Source of the DNA: Streptomyces hayashii
GTDB lineage: Bacteria > Actinomycetota > Actinomycetes > Streptomycetales > Streptomycetaceae
DNA: 64,000 bases
Direction: 5' to 3'
NCBI RefSeq assembly: GCF_024539815.1
Contig: NZ_JAHHIU010000085.1
Coordinates: 39,662 to 103,661, forward strand
The translations under genes were made by a program, and so were the position numbers. Below are positions 51,919 to 58,729 of the stretch, in pieces; within the stretch, counting starts at the first letter, position 1, and each line of letters starts with the position of its first letter. The notes under the pieces are model-generated. The model did not search any database. It had not been told where the DNA came from and saw nothing but the letters and a program-made list of their open reading frames with translations.

Positions 51919-52011
51919 CAGATCGATCGGTTCGATCAGTCGGTCAACACTCTGTTGAGTTGTCAAAGATCGATGGAGTCAGTGGGAACCGATCGAGATC
52001 GGCTATCGAAG

Positions 52012-52039
52012 ATCCCGTCCCTCAGGGGGCGGGATTTTT
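52012..52039 (+). terminator. Intrinsic terminator after tRNA-Ala
   Basis: ATCCCGTCCC pairs with GGGGCGGGAT followed by TTTTC. It overlaps the last codons of the convergent regulator gene, so it likely serves the tRNA transcript. Confidence 0.7.
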
Positions 52040-52984
52040 CGTCGTCTCCTTCCGCAGCAGGGCCGTGCGCAGCGCCGTCTCCTCGTCGTCGGGCGTGTAG
52101 ACGACGATCCGGCACTCCGGCATCCCGTCGATCGACAGCGACGTGGACGTCATCCGCAGCTCGCCCACCGCCTCATGCCGGAAGACCTTCACGCGGGGGC
52201 CCGGCTCCGCCACGTCACCGGATGCCCAGAGCCCCGCGAACAGCGGACTGACCTGCGACAGCCCGCATATGAAGTCCTCCCAGACGGGCTCACCCGCATG
52301 CAGTCCGTACGACGCCCGCAGGGTCGCCACCATCACCTGCAGCAGCTCCTTGTCCTGGAAGAGCAGTGGGGAGTCCCCCTCCCGCAGGGTGAACAGCCGC
52401 CACATGGCATTCGCCGGCACGCGCGCGGCCGGCCCGGCGGACGAAGCGATGAACAGGTCGCGGTAGACGGCGTTGGCGGCCAGGATGTCGTAGCGCGAGT
52501 TGTAGACCACAGCCGGGCGGGGCGCCAAGGCGTCGATGATGCTCCGGATCTCCGGGCCGACGCTCTGCACCAGCGCCTCGGGCGAGGTCGCGAAGGGCAC
52601 CTCCGCCAGGTGGTACAGATGCTCCCGTTCCGGCGGGTCGAGCCGCAGGGTGCGCGCCACGGCGTCCAGGACCTGCGCGGACGCGTTGATCGGCCGCCCC
52701 TGCTCCAACCACGTGTACCAGGTGACGCCCACCCCCGAGAGCTGGGCGACCTCTTCGCGCCGCAGGCCCGGTGTGCGCCGCCGCAGCCCGGGAGGCATCC
52801 CTACGTCACCCGGCGTCACCCGGGCACGCCTGCCGCGCAGAAAGGCGGCCAGCTCGGGCCGGCGCCGATGTGCCCGGCCCGGGGCCCGTGCGAAACGGAC
52901 CTCGTCGCCCCCTCCGGCCGCCGCCCTCGCCTCCGCGCCCGCCTGTGCCCCCGTCGTCACGTTCCCCATCGTCACGTCCCCCAT
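52022..52984 (-). CDS. XRE-type regulator with MmyB-like ligand domain
   Basis: 320 residues from ATG 52984, preceded by GGGGGA. The HTH region reads LAAFLRGRRARVTP, then RRRTPGLRREEVAQLSGVGVTWYTWLEQGRPINAS, the usual start of the MmyB-like regulator family. The C-terminal half (IDALAPRPAVVYNSRYDILAANAVYRDLF; FTLREGDSPLL; ELRMTSTSLSIDG) is the PAS-like ligand domain thought to bind fatty-acid-like or aromatic molecules. It is divergent from the MFS transporter with a 94-bp intergenic region, so it probably controls that transporter. Confidence 0.88.
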   Translation of the reverse strand: MGDVTMGNVTTGAQAGAEARAAAGGGDEVRFARAPGRAHRRRPELAAFLRGRRARVTPGDVGMPPGLRRRTPGLRREEVAQLSGVGVTWYTWLEQGRPINASAQVLDAVARTLRLDPPEREHLYHLAEVPFATSPEALVQSVGPEIRSIIDALAPRPAVVYNSRYDILAANAVYRDLFIASSAGPAARVPANAMWRLFTLREGDSPLLFQDKELLQVMVATLRASYGLHAGEPVWEDFICGLSQVSPLFAGLWASGDVAEPGPRVKVFRHEAVGELRMTSTSLSIDGMPECRIVVYTPDDEETALRTALLRKETTKNPAP

Positions 52985-53013
52985 GGTCGATCCCCCGTCC
53001 GGCCTCTGCCAGG

Positions 53014-53030
53014 TGCTGTCAGTACCAGCA
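53014..53030. promoter_or_regulatory. Possible operator between regulator and transporter
   Basis: TGCTG (53014-53018) and CAGCA (53026-53030) form an inverted repeat with a 7-bp spacer in the 94-bp divergent region. It is short; binding by the XRE regulator is inferred from position only. Confidence 0.3.
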
Positions 53031-53078
53031 TCAGCGGGCTCTCGGCACCCGTACCGGATCCTCGTCACGCTCGACGGC

Positions 53079-54581
53079 ATGACGACGACATCCGGGACGA
53101 GCCCGGTCCCCGCGCCCGTTCCACCCGTTTCAAGTCCTGTCGCCAGTAAAGCCCCTGGCACTGACAACCGGCCTCGGCGGCTGCTGGCAGTCGTGCTGGC
53201 AGCCCAGTTCATGGCACTGCTCGACGTCTTCATCGTGAACGTCGCGGCCCCCACGATCGGTTCCGACCTGCACGCCTCGGGCTCGGACCTGCAACTGGTC
53301 GTCGCCGGCTACGCCATCACCTACTCCGTGCTGCTGATCACCGGCGCGCGCCTCGGCGACCGCTTCGGGCAGGGCCGGGTCCACCTCGTCGGGCTCGCTC
53401 TGTTCACGGCGGCCTCCCTGGCCTGCGGGCTCGCTCGGGGGAGCACCGAGCTGATCGCGTTCCGGCTGGTGCAGGGCGCCGGGTCGGCGGTGATGATCCC
53501 TCAGGTGCTCGGTCTGATCCAGCGCACGTTCACCGGCGAGGCCCGGGCGCGGGCGCTGGGCGTCTACTCGGCGGTGCTCGCCGTCGGCGCGGCGGCCGGA
53601 CAGGTCGTCGGCGGCGTTCTGGTCAGCGCCGACCTGATGGGGGCGGGCTGGCGTCCGGTGTTCCTCGTCAACGTGCCGGTGGGCCTCGCCCTGCTGGCCG
53701 TCGGAAGGCGCGTCCTGCCGCGGGGCGGGGGCGTGGGACGTGACACGGCGGGGCGAGCGGCGCGCGAAGGGGCGCGCGGGTCGGACTGGCCCGGTCTCGT
53801 GCTCCTGGGCGCGGCCGTCTCACTGGTCACGGTGCCGCTGGTGCTCGGGCAGGACGAGGGCTGGCCCTGGTGGTCCCGGCTGTCGCTGGCCGTCGGCGCG
53901 CTCGGGTTCGTCGCGTTCTGCGGTTACGAGACGTGGCTGGCCCGGCGCGGCGGAGCCCCGTTGATCGCGCCCCGCGTGCTGCGGCACCCGGGGATGGGCC
54001 TGGCCGTCCTGCGGGTCATGACCGTGATGGCGGTCAACGGCGGCTTCCTGTTCGTGCTGACCCTGCACGTTCAGGGCGGTCTCGGCTACAGCGCGCTGCG
54101 CGCCGGCCTCACCTTCGCGCCGACCGCGGTCGTCTTCGGGGTGGTCGGACTCACCTGGCGCCGGTGGCCCGCGCCCTGGCGGCGGTCGCCGGCCACGGCC
54201 GGGTTCGTGCTGCTCGCGCTGTCGGTGACCGGTGTGGGTCTGGCCTTCAAGGGCGGCGGCCAGGCGGAGGGGTGGCTGTTCGTCGCGTACGGTGGCGTGG
54301 GCGGCGGACTCGCGCTGGCCTTCGGCCCGACCCTGACCGGTGCGCTGGCGGCGGTGCGGCCCGAGGACGCGTCGGACGCCTCCGGACTGCTCGCCACGGT
54401 CACCCAGCTCGGGCAGCTGACCGGCGTGGCGGTCTTCGGCACACTGTTCTTCAACCGGCTTGAGTCACTTGGGGCCCCGGCGGCGTATACCTCTGCGGAA
54501 GCGCTTCTCACATGCATGTTCGCGCTCGCTACGACAGCCGCCCTCGGTGCCGTGTCCGGACTGGTACTGAGGCGTCGCTGA
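53079..54581 (+). CDS. MFS efflux transporter, DHA2 (EmrB/QacA) type
   Basis: 500 residues from ATG 53079. Motifs of 14-TM drug/H+ antiporters are present: VVLAAQFMALLDVFIVNVAAPTI in TM1, ARLGDRFGQGRVHLVG (loop 2-3 motif A), and AGQVVGGVL...WRPVFLVNVPVG (motif C and following). About 14 hydrophobic segments can be counted. Substrate unknown. The neighbouring divergent MmyB-like regulator suggests induction by a small molecule. The N-terminal ~30 residues are Pro/Ser-rich. Confidence 0.88.
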   Translation: MTTTSGTSPVPAPVPPVSSPVASKAPGTDNRPRRLLAVVLAAQFMALLDVFIVNVAAPTIGSDLHASGSDLQLVVAGYAITYSVLLITGARLGDRFGQGRVHLVGLALFTAASLACGLARGSTELIAFRLVQGAGSAVMIPQVLGLIQRTFTGEARARALGVYSAVLAVGAAAGQVVGGVLVSADLMGAGWRPVFLVNVPVGLALLAVGRRVLPRGGGVGRDTAGRAAREGARGSDWPGLVLLGAAVSLVTVPLVLGQDEGWPWWSRLSLAVGALGFVAFCGYETWLARRGGAPLIAPRVLRHPGMGLAVLRVMTVMAVNGGFLFVLTLHVQGGLGYSALRAGLTFAPTAVVFGVVGLTWRRWPAPWRRSPATAGFVLLALSVTGVGLAFKGGGQAEGWLFVAYGGVGGGLALAFGPTLTGALAAVRPEDASDASGLLATVTQLGQLTGVAVFGTLFFNRLESLGAPAAYTSAEALLTCMFALATTAALGAVSGLVLRRR

Positions 54582-54650
54582 CCGTATTGGTCCGGCCGTG
54601 GCAGAATCAAACGGCCGGAAGGGGGCGCGGCCCGACGGGAGGGAGTAGCG

Positions 54651-54824
54651 ATGCCTGCGAGCATCCTCGGAGAGGTCGGCCACCTCTCCGAAGTGGCGTT
54701 GACACGGGCCAAGGCCACTCGGCTCAACTGCCCCTCCTGCGGTTCCGGCCATGTGGCCCTGGTGCTCGGCGACAACGGCGGGACTTCCTACGTGTGCACG
54801 GCCTGCGGCCACAGCTGGAGCTGA
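54651..54824 (+). CDS. Zinc-ribbon miniprotein (57 aa)
   Basis: ATG 54651 with GGGAGGGAG upstream. An N-terminal helix (SILGEVGHLSEVALTRAKATR) precedes a zinc ribbon with CPSCGSGH and CTACGHSWS. Such proteins often bind nucleic acid or act as small adaptors. The next gene starts 3 bases after its stop and encodes another CxxC miniprotein, so the two are almost certainly co-expressed. No family name known to me. Confidence 0.7.
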   Translation: MPASILGEVGHLSEVALTRAKATRLNCPSCGSGHVALVLGDNGGTSYVCTACGHSWS

Positions 54825-54827
54825 TCG

Positions 54828-55061
54828 ATGGGTGCACACAGGCGGAAGTGCGACTGGTGCGGCAGCGGCACCCCGATCGTCCGTGACATGGAGCCGGTCA
54901 ACCCGGACTACCAGTACTGGTGCGAGGAATGCGCGCGGGCGCTGATCATAAAGGGCGACCCGATCGAGACGTACCGTGAGCTGGAGGGCGAGCCGATCTA
55001 CGGGCGGCTCCTGGAGGAGCACTGCACGCTCAAGCGGTTCTATTCGTTCGTGACCGCTTGA
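54828..55061 (+). CDS. Small CxxC zinc-binding-type protein (77 aa)
   Basis: Starts at ATG 54828, three bases after the preceding zinc-ribbon gene. Cys pairs CDWCGSGTP and CEECARAL probably bind one zinc ion. The rest is charged and helical (IETYRELEGEPIYGRLLEEHCTLKRFYSF). I recognise no characterised family. The pair lies between the two identical tRNA-Ala genes. Confidence 0.65.
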   Translation: MGAHRRKCDWCGSGTPIVRDMEPVNPDYQYWCEECARALIIKGDPIETYRELEGEPIYGRLLEEHCTLKRFYSFVTA

Positions 55062-55130
55062 GGTCGTGTGACGGGTTCGGCGTCGCACCGAATGCGCATA
55101 TGGGGTGAAAACGGACGGGGCGGAAACGAT

Positions 55131-55160
55131 TTGGTGCTCCACCCTTCCTGCCGGTAATGT
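55131..55160 (+). promoter_or_regulatory. Promoter of the second tRNA-Ala
   Basis: TTGGTG (55131-55136), 18-bp spacer, TAATGT (55155-55160), about 64 bases before the mature tRNA 5' end. Confidence 0.55.
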
Positions 55161-55223
55161 TGGCGTCGCCGCCAGGGAAACCAGGCGACACGGTCGATGT
55201 GCGGCTTCGCCGCCAGACCATGA

Positions 55224-55296
55224 GGGGCTATAGCTCAGTTGGTAGAGCGCCTGCATGGCATGCAGGAGGTCAGGAGTTCAATTCTCCTTAGCTCCA
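55224..55296 (+). tRNA. tRNA-Ala (GGC), second identical copy
   Basis: All 73 bases equal the copy at 51846-51918, and three further bases (CAG) after the discriminator are also shared. Anticodon loop ATGGCAT gives GGC. CCA not encoded. Confidence 0.97.
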
Positions 55297-55300
55297 CAGC

Positions 55301-55340
55301 AGATCCCGCCGGATCGGATGCGATCCGGCGGGATCTTTTT
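55301..55340 (+). terminator. Intrinsic terminator after the second tRNA-Ala
   Basis: A perfect 16-bp stem (AGATCCCGCCGGATCG and its complement) with loop GATG, ending in TTTTT. A textbook intrinsic terminator, rare in such high-GC DNA. It may also serve the convergent NuoF-like gene. Confidence 0.9.
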
Positions 55341-55381
55341 GCGTTCGTCAACTCGTCCTCCGGCGCTGCGTGTCGTACCCC

Positions 55382-56992
55382 TCAGCGCCCCAGAGCGCGG
55401 CGGCCGCGGCCCTGGGAGAGGACCGGGAGGTTGCGGGCGGGCGCCTGCGCGCGTGTGTCCTCCTCGATGCGCAGGGCCAGCGCCGGACAGCGACGCACCG
55501 CGCGTAGAGCTTTGGCCTCGGCGTACTGCGGCACCTTGGCCTGGGCCACCGTCGGGAACCCGTCGGCGCCGAGCTGGAACACCTCGGGGAGGATGTCGGC
55601 GCACAGGCCGTGCCCGCGGCACAGCGTCCAGTCCACGAAGATCTTCTGGCGGCTGGAGCCGCTCTCCTCCGCCGCGCTGCCGCTGGTGATGCCCGCCGGG
55701 GCCATGCCGGCCTCGAAGAGCGGCAGAACGCCCTCCACGGGCCGTCCGCAGCCGTTGCCGAGGACATGCGCGGCCAGGTCGTCGGTGAACGCCTTGATGG
55801 TCGACTCAAGGAACATCGCGGAGCCGTCCGGGTGCGAGCACGCCCCGCGTCGCTTCACGTTCTTGGCGACCTGCTTGAGCGCCTCCAGGGCCGCCGGACC
55901 GCCTCCGTTGAGGATGTCCTCCATCCCGCGCGCGGCGGCCGGCAGGCCGAGGTAGCAGGGACCGCACTGGCCCGCGCTCTCGTCGGCCAGCCATTGGGCC
56001 ACGCGCAGCGACTCGCCCAGCGGGCAGGTCTCCTGGCTGATCGGCAGGATCGCGCCGGCACCGAGCGCCCCGCCCACCGCGTCCAGGGAGTTGCGGGAGA
56101 CGATCGCCTCGTTGACCGTCGCCGCGTCGATCCACTTGCCGTGGTATCCGCCGGTCAGCACGCCCTGGGGCACCGGCGGGGCGCCGGCGAGCTGAAGGAC
56201 GTAACGCAGCGGGACGCCCGTGGGGACCTCGATCACCATCGGGCGCGCGACCGCGCCGGAGACCGTCAGCATGACGGTGCCGGGCTCGTCGTACAGGCCG
56301 GTGTTGCCGTAGCGCTCGGGGCCGATGCGGGCTGCGATGGCCAGCTGCGCGAACGTCTCCGCGTTGGACAGCAGGGTCGGCGCGCCGCCCACGCCGTTCT
56401 GCGAGGCGCTGACCTTGCGCCCGGGCGGGATCGGCGGACCGCCGTCGATGGAGCGGATCAGCGAGGCGGCCGCGCCGGTGACCATGCGGATGGGGTTGCG
56501 CTGGACGAACGCCTTCAGCGCCGATCTACGGCCGTTGCTGAGGCCGCGCTCGGCGAGCGCGGCCTCCATGGAGCGCTGGGTGGATTCGCGGGTGACCCCC
56601 ACCACGAGCGTGCGGGCCCCCAGCGCCTCCGCGACCAGCAGAGCTCCGTCCAGGATGAGATGCGGGGCACGGTTGATCAGCACCGTGTCCTTGCGGCAGG
56701 CCGGCTCGTCCTCGCTGCCGTTGACCACGACGACCGGCCGGACACCGCGCTTGATCGCGGTCTCGGCGACCGAGCGCAGCTTCTTGTGGAAGGGGAAGCC
56801 CGCGCCGCCGCGGCCCTTCAGGTTGATGTTCTCGGAGAGCTTCGCGAGGGCCTCTCCGCCCAGGGGTTCGAGCGGCCCGTGCACCTTGAGGTGCATGGGC
56901 AGATCCAGTCGTTCGACAAGGTCGAAGCCCGACGTGAGCTGCGGAAGGCCGACCACGCGGACTTCTGGGACGTCGGGCAGGGCCTCGTTCAC
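55382..56992 (-). CDS. NuoF-like flavoprotein fused to a ferredoxin domain
   Basis: 536 residues. The FMN/NADH-binding core resembles NuoF: NLKGRGGAGFPFHKKLRSV, VVVVNGSEDEPACRKDTVL, LLSNAETFAQLA and an Fe-S ligand region SAGQCGPCYLG (~residues 340-350) with a later ACSHPDGSAM. The C-terminal ~100 residues form a single-cluster ferredoxin (DWTLCRGHGLCADILPEVF...VRRCPALAL). True NuoF lacks this fusion, and no other Nuo subunits are near. It overlaps the next membrane gene by four bases, so the two likely make an electron-transfer complex from NAD(P)H or ferredoxin to a membrane haem protein. Confidence 0.82.
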   Translation of the reverse strand: MNEALPDVPEVRVVGLPQLTSGFDLVERLDLPMHLKVHGPLEPLGGEALAKLSENINLKGRGGAGFPFHKKLRSVAETAIKRGVRPVVVVNGSEDEPACRKDTVLINRAPHLILDGALLVAEALGARTLVVGVTRESTQRSMEAALAERGLSNGRRSALKAFVQRNPIRMVTGAAASLIRSIDGGPPIPPGRKVSASQNGVGGAPTLLSNAETFAQLAIAARIGPERYGNTGLYDEPGTVMLTVSGAVARPMVIEVPTGVPLRYVLQLAGAPPVPQGVLTGGYHGKWIDAATVNEAIVSRNSLDAVGGALGAGAILPISQETCPLGESLRVAQWLADESAGQCGPCYLGLPAAARGMEDILNGGGPAALEALKQVAKNVKRRGACSHPDGSAMFLESTIKAFTDDLAAHVLGNGCGRPVEGVLPLFEAGMAPAGITSGSAAEESGSSRQKIFVDWTLCRGHGLCADILPEVFQLGADGFPTVAQAKVPQYAEAKALRAVRRCPALALRIEEDTRAQAPARNLPVLSQGRGRRALGR

Positions 56993-58302
56993 CTATAGCC
57001 TCCGGAAGGCGTGTTCCAAGGTTCGCCCGAACCCGGTGCCTCGTAGGACGCACCGGGGGATGGTTCATTGGCGGGACCGCTGTTGTACGTGTCGTTCTGG
57101 TTGTACGTGCCGTAAGCCTGATTCGTCTCACCTGTGTCGTACACGTCACGTGCGCCGTATCCGCCGGCGCCCGAATTGCCATAGACCGGGATGTTGAATC
57201 CCGTGTCCTGGAGGGGGTCGTAGGCGGACGGCGGGGCCTCTCCGACCGGCGGCGGGGACGGGATCGGCCAACTGCCCGAGGTGCTGCCGCCATTGTCGAC
57301 CCGCGGGATCGCCTCCGTGGCCTGCTGCAGGTCGAACGGCATGCCCATGCGTGCGGTCTGGTCGGCCACATAAGGCTGCTGCTGACCGCGCGGCGGCGTG
57401 TTGACGGCGCGGTAGGCGGCCGCGAAGCCGTTGGCGGGCTCCGGGGCGACCGGTGTGTCGTACATCGGCGACGCCGGCGGAGTCATCCGCGTGGAGCTCA
57501 TGGTGTCGGTCAGCGGCGAGCGGCCGGAGCGGCCCTCGTAGCCGGGCAGCGCCGACGAGCCGGTCTCCGCCACGCGCGCGCGTGACGCCTCCAGGCCGTC
57601 CATGTCGAAGCGGTCCTGCGTGCCCAGGGCCGCGGTGATCCGGTCGGCGACCCGGCGTTTGAAGGGGCGCGGGGCCGCGCGCAGCGCGAGGGCGGCCATG
57701 ACGCCGACCAGGCAGAGCTCGTAGGAGACCATGAAGAACGGCTTGGCCGCGCGTCCTGCGAACAGGCCGTGGATGAGGGCCGCGCACAGCGCCGGGTAGG
57801 CCAGCATGTGCATCGCACGCCAGCGGGCGGCGACCTCGGCCGGTGCGGCGAACTGGTTGCGGAGCGCGCCGGTGATGCCCACGAAGATCATGAGCAGCGC
57901 CGCCAGGGAGCCGAGGCCGATGAGTCCGGCGCTGCCCTTGACGCCCAGGCTGAAGGGGATCAGCGCGGCGATCAGGACGGTGTGATCCAGTGCCAGCTTG
58001 ACTGTGATGTGCACCACGAGAAACGCGATGGAGCCCACGGCGGTCACGCGGTGGATGCCCTGCGCGAGGATCCGCTGACGCGTGTTGAGGATGAGCCGGT
58101 CCTGGGCGACCAGGCCCCAGATGACCGAGCAGGTCAGGCATACCAGCGACAGGACGCCCGCACCGAAGTTGAGGAAGGCCTGCACCTGGTCGCCGCCGAC
58201 CAGCACGACCACAGGTATGAGTACCAGGACGACAGCCGTCGCCAACCCGTAGGCCGACCGGCCGGGCTTGGGGAGCGAGCTGTAACTAGAACGAGGGTTC
58301 AT
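56989..58302 (-). CDS. Ferric-reductase-like / cytochrome b-type membrane protein
   Basis: 437 residues from ATG 58302, with GGAG 8 bases upstream; its stop overlaps the NuoF-like start (ATGA). Six or so TM helices occupy residues 15-220: YGLATAVVLVLIPVVVLV, QAFLNFGAGVLSLVCLTCSVIWG, GIHRVTAVGSIAFLVVHITVKLALDH and MHMLAYPALCAALIHGLF. The His residues in GIHR, VVHI, MHML and LIHG are likely haem ligands. The C-terminal ~200 residues are a Pro/Gly/Tyr-rich disordered region. Together with the flavoprotein it probably moves electrons across the membrane; the acceptor is unknown. Confidence 0.8.
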   Translation of the reverse strand: MNPRSSYSSLPKPGRSAYGLATAVVLVLIPVVVLVGGDQVQAFLNFGAGVLSLVCLTCSVIWGLVAQDRLILNTRQRILAQGIHRVTAVGSIAFLVVHITVKLALDHTVLIAALIPFSLGVKGSAGLIGLGSLAALLMIFVGITGALRNQFAAPAEVAARWRAMHMLAYPALCAALIHGLFAGRAAKPFFMVSYELCLVGVMAALALRAAPRPFKRRVADRITAALGTQDRFDMDGLEASRARVAETGSSALPGYEGRSGRSPLTDTMSSTRMTPPASPMYDTPVAPEPANGFAAAYRAVNTPPRGQQQPYVADQTARMGMPFDLQQATEAIPRVDNGGSTSGSWPIPSPPPVGEAPPSAYDPLQDTGFNIPVYGNSGAGGYGARDVYDTGETNQAYGTYNQNDTYNSGPANEPSPGASYEAPGSGEPWNTPSGGYR

Positions 58303-58565
58303 GGGGGCAACTCCGAGCAGTTTCGGGAAAGCGGTCCCGCTGCCGAACTCTAAGTGGCTCCATACCGATGGGTACGAGGTTTGAGTTATTGCGTTGTTAT
58401 GAAACGACAATGTGGCTGGCGTGATGTCCTATAGCAGCTGTTACGCGAAGTAACCATTGGCCTTGGTTCAGCTCCGACCCCCCGTTCTCGGCTCCTCAAC
58501 GTTGTCGCGACCATGCATACGTAAGTTCGTCGCGGCCTGCTCAAGGCCTGCGGTACCCTAACGCC

Positions 58566-58604
58566 ATGCGTGCTGTACGCCTTCTGCTTAGCGAGCCGCG
58601 CTGA
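58566..58604 (+). CDS. Leu-rich leader peptide of leuS
   Basis: A 12-codon frame reads MRAVRLLLSEPR with three consecutive Leu codons (CTT CTG CTT), two of them rare in this genome. TACCCT at 58554-58559 lies 6 bases before ATG 58566, so the mRNA may be leaderless. It is followed by a terminator at 58651-58675 and then leuS. Segment GCCGCGC (58595-58601), overlapping the peptide's end, can pair with GCGCGGC (58643-58649) just before the terminator stem. This is the layout of ribosome-mediated attenuation. Confidence 0.65.
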   Translation: MRAVRLLLSEPR

Positions 58605-58650
58605 TCAGTCCCGACCGCCGGTGAACGGACGGTTCGGAATCGGCGCGGCG

Positions 58651-58675
58651 TCCCCTCCTGTGCGAGGGGATTTTT
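58651..58675 (+). terminator. Attenuator terminator upstream of leuS
   Basis: TCCCCTC / GAGGGGA stem (7 bp, 6-nt loop) followed by TTTTT, located 55 bases before the leuS start codon and 46 bases after the leader peptide stop. A T-run terminator before, not after, the gene points to attenuation. The rest of the 58303-58729 gap holds no gene. Confidence 0.75.
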
Positions 58676-58729
58676 CGTTTCCTGGACGACAACCCGCTGG
58701 CAGAGACGATCGATGGAGCTTTGAGGACC

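Noticed and set aside
51846..55296. Genomic island inserted at tRNA-Ala
   Set aside because: No integrase lies between the tRNAs, both tRNAs are complete, and the enclosed genes have ordinary Streptomyces composition; kept only as a low-certainty finding.
58566..58729. T-box riboswitch before leuS
   Set aside because: I could not find a T-box-like GGGTGG-ACCGCG segment or a specifier stem; the Leu-codon peptide explains the layout better.
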